Of a stretch of 64,000 bases of DNA, positions 10,246-21,116 are shown piece by piece. The notes beneath the pieces were generated by a model. The model did not search any database. It worked only from the letters and a program-made list of their open reading frames with translations, and was not told where the DNA came from. The stretch is from contig OZ010588.1 of the NCBI GenBank assembly GCA_963932145.1, positions 100,281,012 to 100,345,011 of the forward strand. Reading direction: 5' to 3'. Each line of letters opens with the position of its first letter. Position 1 is the stretch's first letter. Made by a program: the position numbers and the translations under genes. The DNA is from Acanthosepion lycidas. Its lineage: Eukaryota > Mollusca > Cephalopoda > Sepiida > Sepiidae.

Positions 10246-10955
10246 TACCTAGAGCAATATTTACGTTTTTTTTTTCTCTCTTTAGGCTTGGAATCAATTA
10301 ATTTTTTGAAGCAGCGAAAGAGTGCCTCGTTTTGCCTTGAATTCGAAACGCCTTGAATTATAATAACACTGCTTAACAATTCAAGTCTGACTAACCAATA
10401 AATAACAGAATGTTCTTTTTTCTCTACATCACCTGTCTGACGAAGCTTTAATTAAGGTGAATCATTTTAGACTGATAAATGTTTCTTTATTGTTCTTTAT
10501 ACTATCATATATATTTAACATTTACTGGCCATTGCCAAAAATTAGTTGGAGAAATATTAAAATCTAGAACTATTAGAAGACAAAGATTGTACGAATTTTC
10601 AAAAGGAGAGTATAAGTTTTAAATCGGGAACGTCAAAATTAAGCAAATTACCAATTATTGGAGCTTAAGAACCGACGTTAGATTATGCAGGAATTTAAAA
10701 ATATACAAACAAAAAATCAATGATTTTTGGATTTGATTTACTTGAAATATTCACCCTTTGAGCCACCGGTTGAACAGTGGTAGAGAAAAATAACTTAATC
10801 CCCCCCCCCAGATACCGGATGAACGGTGGGTAAACACTTGTAACTATTTTTATATCTATCGCTAAACGTATCAATTATTTGCGAATTTTGTCTCGGGAGC
10901 TCATGCAGAAATTGTTCAGGAAACGCAGGGCTCAAAGGGTTGATCATTTCAAGGA
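10246..10955. other. No recognised feature
   Basis: AT-rich single-copy-looking sequence with a C10 run at 10801. No gene supported. Confidence 0.5.
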
Positions 10956-10959
10956 CACG

Positions 10960-11060
10960 TGGCATAGTGGATAAAGGCGTTAGTTAGATCCAGTGACGGG
11001 ACCCAAAAGTGTGAGTTCAATACCTGGTTAAGGCGGGGGAGAACTTGGAGAGGAGAATTA
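10960..11060 (+). mobile_element. tRNA-derived SINE (TGGCATAGTGGATAAAG type)
   Basis: A-box-like TGGCATAGTGGATAAAGGC at about 10960 and B-box-like GAGTTCAATACC at about 11012 are spaced as in a tRNA gene. Related copies lie near 39905, 48660 (minus), 48830 and 60045. Confidence 0.65.
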
Positions 11061-11224
11061 ACAGGAGATTGTTGATAACAGTTTTGCCAAGCGGAGAATA
11101 TAAAAAGCCTATTGAATAACGAAAAAAGGTTGATAAAAAAAAACTGACTTGTAACTTTATATACTTTAAGAGCTAGGTGAGAAACATTTCGTCCTCGGGG
11201 AGCAAATCCTGTCATGGCTTTCTG

Positions 11225-11935
11225 TAATCTAATCTAATTCTGTGATTTATTTATTTCTTAATCCTGTCCCTCCATCAATTTTCTCAAGTAAGTCAATTAC
11301 GTTCTGTATTGTTTTCCTCTTTTCCTCTTGCCCTCAATCCGACTCGTAAGCATCAGATATTCTCCGCCCTTAGTCCTCATTTCGCGCCACAAAATTTCAA
11401 CTCTCTCTTCCTGATGTTAAGTATCAGTTTGCCTTTTGTCTCCATTTTCTCTAAAACCTTATAGTTTTTCAAATGTTAATTCATGTCATCCTAAGCATTT
11501 TGTGCATTTCTCTTCTTTTTCATCTCTGAGGAAATTGTCAAGCATTCACTGCCATATAGGAGGACAGATGGAAGCCTTGACGTAGTGTAATGGTTGGCAA
11601 GCTTGCCTTGATAGAAAAATTATGACTGAATAGTGAGTTCGATCCTTACTGGATTCCCTCATACTTTTGGCCTTGTGCCACATGTACACTGCGCTTAGAA
11701 ACTTACCATATCGGATATTACGTAACAGTTCAGTACACTTTTCTTTGCTTCTAAAGATGTTTTCAGTCTCTTAATAATATGCTGAACTTTTTGAAATGCA
11801 TCTTTGGCTATTTTAATGATTTTTCGGATTTCAGTGTCACATTTTCCGTCCTCTGTGAGAACACTTCTTTCTTTTCGATTATTTATTTTCTTTTTTACTT
11901 AGATGCTGGAAAAGTGGTCGTCTTCAAATATCAAT
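11225..11935 (-). mobile_element. LINE fossil, RTE-like C-terminal region, split by a SINE
   Basis: On the minus strand, from high to low coordinates, frames read VLTEDGKCDTEIRK, IAKDAFQKVQH and KKSVLNCYVIS (11890-11720), then after the SINE SVLLYGSECLTISSEMK (about 11585-11535) and VLEKMETKGKLILNIRK (about 11455-11405). This order is the C-terminal region downstream of the RT palm in a LINE family found at six other places here. Frameshifts and stops make it dead. The SINE at 11572-11718 lies between NCYVIS and LLYGSE. Confidence 0.75.
11572..11718 (+). mobile_element. tRNA-derived SINE (TGTAATGGTTGGCAAG type)
   Basis: A-box-like TGTAATGGTTGGCAAGC, B-box-like GAGTTCGATCC near 11638, then TTTTGGCCTTGTGCCACATG and CTGCGCTTAGAAA. 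A close relative lies at 23085-23220. It is inserted into the LINE fossil around it, so it is younger than that LINE. Confidence 0.7.
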
Positions 11936-11984
11936 CAGACTTTTCTCAACCGGTCATCTATGTTTAAAAAAAAGTCATATCAGA

Positions 11985-12135
11985 CCAGAAATGGAATATT
12001 CTTGCCAAATTTGGCTCGGGTTGATGCAGTCATCTCTTTCCAGCATTTACGGTGTTCAAAAGCGCTTATAAGGTGATGAATTATTTTCCATTCCAACCTC
12101 TTTATCACTGGTGCAAATTATTAAGCCTATCGCCA
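11985..12135 (+). mobile_element. LINE fossil, Jockey/CR1-like C-terminal piece
   Basis: Frames read RPEMEYSCQIWLGL, SSIYGVQKRL and DELFSIPTSLS. This is the stretch after the RT domain (usual form RPxxEYCCHIW ... LDxIQRRVxxxVG) seen at 29480 and 42830 in the same orientation. Fragment only. Confidence 0.65.
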
Positions 12136-13492
12136 TTTCCATGGACATTGTATGAGTATTTTTCGCTCTATTTTTTTTTCCTTTCTTTCTTTTATCTTTT
12201 TTTTTCCTTTCTTTCTTTTATCTTTTTTTTTCCTTCCTACTTTCATTCATATTCCTCTTTTTTATTACTTTTTTGTTTTCATTGCCTTCTTTTTTTTCTA
12301 CATCTAGCTAGCTGTCTAACTTTCTTATTCTTTTCTTCCTTATTTACAGTATTTAGAATGTTCGAACAGTTGTCCACTCCTTTATCGCCAAAGCTACTAA
12401 TTACTGTACTTAGTGGGCCTTGACTGCATCGAATTCGTGTCTATAGGATTTATCCAAGTCATGCTGGATTCTGTTGCGGTTTTTCTGTGAATATGGTAAT
12501 AAAGGTGACGACATCAGTCTAAATAATATAAACAGTATAAATAGTTACAATACGCCATCTCAGATATATAGACTGTTCTTCCTTCTTTTTCCTTTATCAT
12601 TTTCTCTTTTTCCTTTCCTTTTACGAAAGTTTTACCTCTTTCTTTCTTTTTTTTTCCTTCCTATTTTCCAGTTCCACCATTGCTTCTTCTAAATAATACA
12701 AAATTCTTTCATCTTATAAATTCAAATTTTCACACTTATTGATTCTCGCCCTTTTCTTTTTCTTTTCTCATTTCTTTTCGTTTTTTCTTTTTTTTTTATT
12801 CGTTTATTATTTCTCTACTTCGTTTTTTGTTCATTTTTATTTCATTGCACCGTTCTTTCAATGGCATCATCGTTCCTACCAAATTTTATTGACTCAATTC
12901 ATTTTTCTTTATTTCCTTCAAGATATATTTCTTTTTACCTGTTCCTATTTTCTTGGTGTTTGATATTTTCCCCTATTCCGACATTTTGCTTCTTGTATTT
13001 TTTGAAAACTGTCACTTACAAATTTACAACTCCGCTATCAGAAAAATGAATAAACAGTTCTATTCGCTTTTGTTTTAGAAATTTTCTTAATAAACCCACT
13101 ATTTCACAACTTGTTTCTAACTTCGTTTTTATTACGCGCGCCATTTTTCATAAAGAACCACTTACTTTTCCTTTGTTATTGATTTGAAATCACTTATTCC
13201 TTTCTCGTTGCGCTATTTCTTGGTGGCCATGATGAATTACTGTGGCTTTCATTTTAGTCTTATTTTCCCGCTAATGTTGTACGCCAAGTATCAGGAGATA
13301 CGTTCAGACGAATAACAAATGAAATTTAGCTCTAAAAAAATCTACGTTTATCAACGCCATTTTCCTTTCCGTTTCATTCTTTTTCAAAGATTCACCACTT
13401 TTCCTCAAGGTACAACTAAAAATAGGAATGCCTTAATATTTTCTGTTGTAATATTTATAATTCTATGAAAATATTTAAACAACAAAAAAAAC
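12136..13492. other. Pyrimidine-rich stretch without gene
   Basis: Long T-rich runs with C interruptions from 12165 to 13060. The Phe/Leu/Ser-rich open frames (up to 123 residues) are what such composition gives by chance. No gene is supported. Confidence 0.55.
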
Positions 13493-13570
13493 AATGTCCA
13501 CATTGAAATTTTCACACTTAGATTTCGGTGGGAATCACGTGAGAACACGCCTGCTCAATATCCTGCATCT
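13493..13570 (+). repeat. Direct repeat left of compound repeat B
   Basis: AATGTCCACATT through CAATATCCTGCATCT recurs at 14541-14620 with about ten differences, directly on the other side of copy B. Confidence 0.8.
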
Positions 13571-14483
13571 TCCAGATATGGCTTAAATAGTAAGGCTTGC
13601 ATATGAAGAAATCATTGTTATTTCTCAAAAACTGTTAAGACAATATTCACTGGCAAAAATAAAAGGAATAATTCTTACAATCCAAAATATGTTTCAGCTA
13701 TAAATAAAGCAAAAAGGGTTGATAAACCATAAAAACCAAATCAATCAATAAATGCGTAAGATTGTTGGGGTATAGAACGATAGCCTAATCATTTTTTTGC
13801 TGGTGTCTCTTTCGTAGCAGACATTTTTTTATGGGTCGCAGTTTCTAACTTCACTACCAACTGGTTTTGGATTCGGACTAACAGCACGAAGTTTATATAT
13901 ATATATAAAAAACGGACATAATTCTCTACGTTGACATTACTTCAATAGAATTCTATTAAATAATTTACTAATAATAGACACACGTCAAAAACCATCCCTA
14001 TATGACATCACCAACATTTAATAAATCTATGCTTAACTAGGCTTAAACATACCACAACAGATCTTTACGTAAAAACGTTCCTAAATCAACATGATACTAC
14101 TACTACTACTACTACACATACACACAGCGTCTTGGGTATGACGATAAACTACATCCGCGTCCTGAGTAAGACGATAAACTACATCTGCGTCCTGGGTATG
14201 ACGATAAACTAGATCTGCGTCCTGGGTATGACGATAAACTACATCCGCCTCCTGGGTAAGACGATAAACTACGTCCAACAGCAAGGCCTCTGATAATACG
14301 TTTTTGAAAAGAATAATATTACCAGTTATACGTTTTTGAAAAAATATTACCAGCTATACGTTTTTGAGGAAAAAAACATTAACATAGATAGATTTTTGAC
14401 AAATAAAAAATATTACCTGGAAAAAAAAGTTGTCGGCATTAAATGTCCCATTGAGGTTGATATGCTGTAAAACAAACCAAACC

Positions 14484-14521
<38 letters not shown>

Positions 14522-14540
14522 CTTACGAATATACATTACC
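13571..14540 (+). repeat. Compound ~1-kb repeat, copy B
   Basis: Second copy of the block at 9202-10205, with a much shorter TA tract and about five units of the 30-bp minisatellite (14120-14280). It ends with AAACC-like repeats, (CA)n (14487-14513) and CATTACC. It is bracketed by ~78-bp direct repeats. Confidence 0.8.
14095..14513 (+). mobile_element. 30-bp-minisatellite element, copy 2
   Basis: Five units of GACGATAAACTACATCYGCG-type sequence, then AACAGCAAGGCCTCTGAT, TTACCAGYTATACG phrases, CCCATTGAGGTTGATATGC, AAACC repeats and (CA)n. Minus-strand frames read DVVYRLTQDA in tandem, an artefact of the repeat. Confidence 0.8.
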
Positions 14541-14620
14541 AATGTCCACATTCCAATTTTCTCACTTGTAGATTTCGATGGAAATCATGTGAGAAGACGC
14601 TTGCTCAATATCCTGCATCT
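14541..14620 (+). repeat. Direct repeat right of compound repeat B
   Basis: Partner of 13493-13570. Confidence 0.8.
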
Positions 14621-14889
14621 CTGCTTTAGTAATACTGTATGTTTCTTTGGAAATTCATGCTTATTAAAAATGATGCAGTCGCCCACTTTTTCGAAATTGT
14701 TGCTAAAGTCCAGCATTTTCTACTTTCTTTCCAATACCATTTTATTATCTAGTTAAACTTTCTTTTGGACGCATGGCCAACTTATTGGAATTGCTTTCCG
14801 ACTGTGATAGCCGGGTCCGACTTCCTGATGTTATCAGCCTGTAGAGGCAATCTCCGTCTGTGGAAACTTTGGAAAGTGGATGAGAAAAA

Positions 14890-15020
14890 AGCGTGTCATT
14901 TCATAGCAGTTCAACAGTTTTCTTTGTTTCTAATAAAGCTTCTTTTTTTCCCTACATCTTAATACTTCCTTAATTTTTTGAAAGACATCTTAAAATTGTT
15001 TTCGGTATTAAACGAAACGA
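14890..15020 (-). mobile_element. LINE fossil, RTE-like short piece
   Basis: Minus-strand frames give FKKLRKY, KKLY-like and ETKKTVELL-like pieces. These match the DAFQKL...LETKKRVLNCYVI segment of the LINE family at 11225 and 21117. Too short for more. The 270 bp to its left (14621-14889) has nothing I can name. Confidence 0.45.
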
Positions 15021-15029
15021 AACCAAAGA

Positions 15030-15280
15030 AGGCGTACACTTTTGTTTTCCCGGAGTTTAGCATCAGCCATGCTGATGGCAGACTGAAAAGTTTGTCGATA
15101 GTGATTAAATAAAAGCTGATTTGTTTTGGAGGGGTTAAAATTCACAGGCCATTTTTGCCACTGATTTGAGGTTCTTTTCGAGAGGAATTGCCAGATCTAC
15201 TTTTTCGGACTCGCTACTTGTGTAATCGGCATAAACAGCTAGTTGAGCATTGATTAATCTAGAAGCTTACCACGGGTATA
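15030..15280 (-). mobile_element. LINE fossil, Jockey/CR1-like RT piece
   Basis: Minus-strand reading from 15270 downward gives INAQLAVYADYTSSES (RT motif C region, where the usual YADD has become YADY), LEKNLKSVAKMACEFN and MADAKLRENKS, the stretch leading into the RLLGLTFS block of this family. It lies head-on to the plus-strand fragment that follows. Confidence 0.65.
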
Positions 15281-15289
15281 TTAATGTCT

Positions 15290-16330
15290 ATAATGCGGGA
15301 ATCCGAACTATGAAGATTATTTCTTGCACAGTACCAGCAGCTCTAATCAAGCATCTTAACTCGTATGGTCTTCTTTCAGTTAAATAATATGACTTTCTTT
15401 GCTCTAACCCAGAGGTTCCCAACCAATATTTTGCCAGACAACCACTGTAATATTTAATTCTTACATATTCAGAATTTTACTGCAATTCACGTGAAGGAAG
15501 CTTAAATGGTATTAACTTGGTCTCTAAACAACCCTCTAAAGACAATGGCGTTCATAAAAGAGAAAACTTAAAAAAAACAACCAAAAGACAGTTAAATATA
15601 TGTAGTTTCCAAACTTTTAATATAAGATTTCATAGAAAACTGAAAGGCAGAATGAAAGATTATTCTGTAATATACTTTGATCATTTTAATCATGAAATAA
15701 TAATGCAAAATGAAATTTGAGCTCACGTTGTTACAGTAAGCCGAAGGGTGTATATCCTACGCATACCCCACCAAAATATTACCATGCTCCACCGATGGGG
15801 CATGTGCCCCACGTTGGGAATCATTACTGTAGGTCAACTGCTGATGTGTTAACGTTTATTTCCGAAAGAGTCTATCAAACTTCGATAAGAATGATGGAAC
15901 CCGGGGTGTTGCATTGGATATGTCGAAAGCGCTTGACAGGGTGTGGCATATTAGTCTTTTCCTCAAATTGAAAGCTATTTCTGGAAGAAATTTTTGAACT
16001 GATTCAATGTTTGTTATCAAATCACACAGTGAATGGACACTCTTATAGTCCCCTCTTCGTAGTAATGCAGACATCTTTGATACTAATTTTCACCAACGAT
16101 CTATTCTAATGGCAAACATTTATCCCTGCTTTTGTAAGAGGTTTATTAATTGTTAAATCGTCAACAGATCTCGAAATTGACCCACATTCTGTTATTAACA
16201 ATGCTTAAAATCCTTACAGTTGTCGACTTTCGACTTGACTTCAATTCTCAAGTCAAATGGGCAGGAAACTTCTGGGGATCCGACATGAATATATCTGGTT
16301 TATTGTTCATGAAATTTTCAGTCTGCATCG
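15290..16330 (+). mobile_element. LINE fossil, Jockey/CR1-like RT, split by a hAT-type MITE
   Basis: Left of the MITE, frames give HLNSYGLLSVK-like and FLCSN (15350-15409). Right of it follow RSTADVLTFISERVYQ (15832-15880), ALDRVWHI (RT motif A region, usually AFDRVWH), FELIQCLLSNHT, and further diverged pieces to about 16330. This is the core RT of the family whose C-terminal parts occur at 12.0, 29.5, 42.6 and 62.0 kb. Frames shift several times and catalytic residues are lost. Confidence 0.7.
15410..15829. mobile_element. hAT-type MITE inserted in a LINE
   Basis: The left end CAGAGGTTCCCAACC and the complement of the right end (GATTCCCAACGTGGGGCAC) are typical hAT MITE ends. It lies between two parts of one RT reading (…CSN and RSTADV…), so its borders are well set. 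No transposase in ~420 bp. A clear 8-bp target duplication is not visible. Confidence 0.6.
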
Positions 16331-16361
16331 GAATATCCCACAGGATTTTCACTTTCTTCTT

Positions 16362-16437
<76 letters not shown>
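16362..16437. repeat. (TTC)n-(TTA)n microsatellite
   Basis: About nine TTC units then about sixteen TTA units. Poly-Leu, poly-Asn and poly-Ile frames over it are artefacts. Confidence 0.95.
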
Positions 16438-16438
<1 letters not shown>

Positions 16439-16539
16439 ATAGATGGGAATCAGTGGAACTTGCAGAGCAATCTATACCAAACATCTGTAATTTCGGTGAA
16501 CATCTTAAGGTCCACATGCTAAAAATATCCAGAATTTAC

Positions 16540-16644
16540 TGACCTTTCGACCCTTAAAATGTATGATGATAGTTTCATGTGCAAACTACTAATGTCCCAC
16601 CCTGGGGGAATTAACAAACTGACAGGATTGTTCCTTAAAATTTA

Positions 16645-16704
<60 letters not shown>

Positions 16705-18055
16705 GAAAATCGCATGCCGTATTTAAATTATCACGTGTTGCGCATTACAGATAGCAATAGACCATGTAAATATCTTCCCCTGCAGGCATCGACAAACATT
16801 GTTCGTAATTCTGGTTTCCTGAAGGACCCTCTGTTCGAAACACATTGGAAATTTTACACAACCGTTTCGTATTTTTTCTCTTCAATAATATCGAACAATA
16901 TACCAGATAAAAGATGAATGAATTACAATATATGAGAACATATATGATAAGGCTTTTTTCCCAAGAAATGGCTCGAAAAATATCGCTCTTCATTTTATAT
17001 ATGAATTTGAAGCCTAGCGTAAGAGAATTCTACCTTCAACTACGAAAACAGTAGGTTAAAATATTACCTCCGACTGTCACGTCCGACCTATGACAATGTA
17101 TTTATCCAAACATCCTTATTATTTATAGTATTACAATCGTATCTTTCACAAGCAAACTCGTAACAAAAGATCATGAGACAGGTCATTCCTTTGTAGTGAG
17201 TTCGAACTAATAGCAACTCTCTTCACCCTTCAAATTCAGAGGGCAGAGAAAGAAGCAGGAAAGGAATTTACAAGCCTATGTGAAATTCTTTTGTGATCAA
17301 TGAAAACCTTCTCATCGCAAAAATTAGCCAGTCAGCAAAGAAGAAAAAAAGAAGGGCTTTGAATGCATGTGAAGGGTTTTGTTTCCGTTCCTCGCAACCA
17401 GCGTTGAATTTCTCACCATTATAAAATTGCTCGTCAATTATCGGTCACTAAACAGTACACGGCATTTGGAAGATCTTTCTTTCAGCTGTCCAAGAAAGCT
17501 AAATATTTCAGACAATCTCTTTTCGTCTAATTTTGAACGTATTCAAACCATATATCCTTTCAGTGAGCTCTCTTAGCGTTGTCTTAAACATTTTCATGCT
17601 ATTTTCTGTTACATCATTTAATCTGTTGTATGAACATTTCCTCTTGATGAAAATACCTTAAAGCTACGAGCTTTAAAAAAAATCTGTTCGATTTTCTTGA
17701 AATGAGCTACTGACATTACATCAAGCGTGTTAATTCTTGAATGAACTCCTTATCCGTGAGTTTCATTGTCGTTATTAGACTTCATTAATGTCTTTGGCGT
17801 GGGTAAATCTACTGTTCATTTTAATACCTAAGCCCTATATCTTCACTTACCTACATCGACAAATCCTTTCTCAGGATTCTGGCTGTCCCAGTCAGTGCTG
17901 ACGTCTAAAATATCTCAATTGGAATCAAAGTGACTATTTTACCCATACCAAATATATGCTTCTAGACACAAATATAAAGGATCAATATTGATCTGTACCC
18001 GAACCAAGTAAGTGCTTATAGACTCGAATATAAATGATTATATATCCCTAACATT
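16540..18055. other. No gene recognised; (TTA)n at 16642-16702
   Basis: A TTA microsatellite followed by unremarkable AT-rich sequence. No frame here shows a motif I can name. Confidence 0.5.
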
Positions 18056-18059
18056 TCCA

Positions 18060-18175
18060 GCAGTAGACCTTGCAATTCATTCAATATAATCACCCCATCT
18101 CATATCAGAGGAAGACGTGAGACCAAGAAGTGACAAAGTGTTGCTCTTCTGGAGTTTAGCATCAGCCATACAGAT
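18060..18175 (-). mobile_element. LINE fossil, Jockey/CR1-like short piece
   Basis: Minus-strand frame reads MADAKLQKSNTLSLLGLTSS and then DMRWGDYIE, the RLLGLTFSxDMxWxDYIxSIA block of the family. It abuts the minisatellite element to its right. Confidence 0.6.
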
Positions 18176-18204
18176 GACAATTACAATAGGTTTACATATC
18201 CCCA

Positions 18205-18600
18205 AACCAAGAGACGATAAACTACAACCGTCTGTAAGGCATCTGATCGGGAGATTGGAGGTTTTGAGGATTGTGGAAGCCCATCTTAATTTCTGCTGTT
18301 TCCAAGTCCAACCTGCTCCGGGGTGGCAGCACCTGTTAGGCTTCCAGCTATGGGCAAACACCTAATCCAAGCAAAAACACTGAAAGTATAAAAATAAGAT
18401 TTATAGTAAAAATACCATCAGTAAAAATACCATCGTTACATTCTTATATTAAAAAATGACCAATACATATTTAGTGTCAAATTACCAGCAATACATGTTT
18501 ATGGCAAAATTACCAGCAATGTTTATAGTGTAATGACCAACCAATATGTATTACAGAAAAATGATCAAAAACAAATAATCTGTATCTGAAGGCATACACT
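18205..18600 (+). mobile_element. 30-bp-minisatellite element without array, copy 3
   Basis: AGACGATAAACTACAACC marks one residual unit. Then come GGGAGATTGGAGGTTTTGAG, TCCAAGTCCAACCTGCTCCG, CTATGGGCAAACAC and ATTACCAGCAATAC phrases. The order matches the copy at 50620. Confidence 0.7.
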
Positions 18601-18774
18601 TGTGTTCAAAATATATTTAGTTGAAGTTATAAAATAATATTAAACATATTGTGATTTCGGCATCAAATAAGCCCTGTTGGCTGATATGGCTTCTAATATG
18701 ACTCTGGTGCGTTTGGGAATAGCCTTTCCTTGTCTACATATCTACGGTTTGACTCAATTGACGTGTTACGGGAA

Positions 18775-19118
18775 TATTCGATAATGTTTCATTTTCGTCT
18801 GCTACAGATTTTTTTTGTTAATATCTCGTTTTCGTCTGCTACAGATTTTTTTCGATAATGCCTTGTTTTCGTCTGCTACAGACTTTTTACGTTAATGTCT
18901 CATTTTCGTCTGCTACAGATTTATTCGATAATGTCTCGTTTTCGTTAGCTACAGATTTATTTTTGATAATTTATCGTTTTCGTCTGCTACAGATATTTTT
19001 TCGATAATGTCTCCTTTTCGTCTGCTACAGATTTTTTTTAGATAATGTTGCGTTTTCGTCTGCTACAGTTTTATTTTCGTTAATTTCGCGTATTCGTCTG
19101 CTACAGATTTTTTTTCTT
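18775..19118. repeat. Minisatellite, ~37-40-bp unit, about nine copies
   Basis: Each unit has TTTTCGTCTGCTACAGA followed by a T run and TCGATAATGTCTCG-like spacer. The 17-bp core is nearly invariant while the T run varies, which gives the length change. Confidence 0.85.
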
Positions 19119-19119
19119 T

Positions 19120-19658
19120 TAACATTTTAACATCGCCATGTTTTCTAGGTTGTAGCGGCTTTCTATCCTTATCAGTTTTCTTCTTTCTTTGTCCAATGTC
19201 GTTGGCTTCTCTCTACATTTTTGATTATTAACAATATCATTCTTAATTTCTGACCATTTGCTATTGCTAGACTTGTAAAAAAGAAAGGTTTTATCCTGTC
19301 AACATGCAGGAAGCACTTTAAAATTTAAAAAAAAAACACTAAAATAAGATGGAGTCACAAAGGACTGCATGTATTTGGCATAAAACTGACAAAAGAAGTA
19401 AAATGTAATTTATAATATGAAATAAAAGAAATAACCTTAAATATATAATGAGATAAATATAAATGGTAATAAATTTGACGGTAACAAGTTATTTGGGTGG
19501 AGAGAAAAAATGCTCTTGCACCTGACAGACCACGCGTATGTTCAGACTGAATCTCCAACAGTATCAATGAGCCTTCATCAACCCCCGCGCCACTATCAAC
19601 ATGTCACTCAGTATAATATTCAGCACTTTGTTTTAATACCGTTATTTTCATTAATGCA

Positions 19659-19751
<93 letters not shown>

Positions 19752-19910
19752 CTTTGGTCCGATTTCAATAAGTGCTGGTTCATTTTCTGAGTTTCGTGAG
19801 CCTGTCAAATTTTCACTCAAATGTTTTCATTCCATTCTTCTGTTACTTTATATTTCAGAGGTACTCACAATAGAGAATCGACATTTATCAAAAGAATTAT
19901 AGACAGTACC

Positions 19911-19959
<49 letters not shown>

Positions 19960-20355
19960 CTTGTTTCCGTCTATCATTTATTGCTTTCTAGTTCTATAAA
20001 TCTTTCCGACTTCTAACAATGCTTTTTTTTATTACACGGTGTTGCGTCATGGGTAATTATTCTTTGGTTTATTCTTTTGTGTGTTTTTTTTTTATCTTTC
20101 GAAATATCACACTACTAAAACTCGGACTGAGAAGAAAATAAATGTTGGATAATTACATTTGGGTTTTCTCTCAAACATCAAATCATTAGATGGATAAAAA
20201 AGAAAATGGAGATTTCAGAATGGACGATGTTTCACAGATATTTCATTGCATCCGGTCGTTTTTCATTTTTGGAAATATTCATTCAACAGCCTCAACAAAA
20301 CGAAAATTACAATCGGCTTGTACATAAGAGGACGATTATACAGCACTACAGAAGA
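19120..20355. other. No gene; (TA)n at 19661-19748 and (AAT)n at 19917-19958
   Basis: Contains one of the longest TA tracts in the window (~44 units) and an AAT tract. The rest is AT-rich with no recognised coding or repeat signal. Confidence 0.55.
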
Positions 20356-20359
20356 AAGA

Positions 20360-20805
20360 AACTTACTTTGTAAATTGAACTGTTATCGAACATAGGTCCT
20401 CCTCTATGTCAATGAATGCTGGACAATCTCCTCCGGGTAACATGACAGAAGGTTGCCTAGAATGTCAAGGACTGCACATGTGACCAACGAAGAAGTTTGG
20501 GAGAAAATGGAAACAAAAAAGACAATTATACTTATAGCACCAGAAAGAGACAGTTGACTTTTCTAGGGCACATAATGTGGAAAGTATGCTTGGAAAATTT
20601 GACACTCACAAGCCTTATAAAAATCAAGAGAGACTAAGGAAAACAGCACAAAATCTACGAACCTGTGTAAATAGATGTCAGAAGATGATTTAGAGGAGAT
20701 CGTAAAAAGATATAATTTACTAAACGCTATAAACGACAGGAGATTGTGGAGAGCACTGGTCGCCAATATGCTGAAGGAATACGGCGCATATAATATTAAG
20801 ATGAA
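20360..20805 (+). mobile_element. LINE fossil, RTE-like C-terminus
   Basis: Frames give LLYVNECWTISSG-like, KMETKKTIILI, RQLTFLGHIMWK and CLENLTLTSLIKIKRD, then LWRALVANMLKEYGAY. This is the C-terminal region of the LINE family repeated at 11.2, 21.1, 27.7, 38.3 and 60.9 kb. Broken by several frameshifts. Confidence 0.75.
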
Positions 20806-21115
20806 CACTGAGCCTGACTACTTATATTCCTCTCTGTCTCCCATGAAGTTTAGTTTTTTTTATAGCTTTTCTTGGCTTTTCTATGTATGTTTTAGTCTAA
20901 CTTACTTTTGTATCAAGGCTTCAAGTGTAGTTTATTTAACAGATTTTTCATCCCCAAATATGTGAAATTCAGGTACTATTTTCTTACTCGTAGTGATTTC
21001 GTAAAATTTGTTTTGTATTCTTTCAATGATACATTAATCACCACTCTGAGAAACCTCTTGTTTGCTCCAAGCCTAACATCAAAAGCCAGCTTTTTGTGTT
21101 TTGTGTTTTATATAT
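20806..21115. other. No recognised feature
   Basis: T-rich sequence between two LINE pieces. Confidence 0.4.
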
Positions 21116-21116
21116 T

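Noticed and set aside
12052-13049. Several Phe/Leu-rich frames that resemble membrane proteins
   Set aside because: They follow from T-rich composition; no start context, no conserved residues.
14765-14962. 65-residue frame reading WNCFPTVIAGSDFLM
   Set aside because: No domain found; the neighbouring minus-strand LINE reading fits better at its right end.
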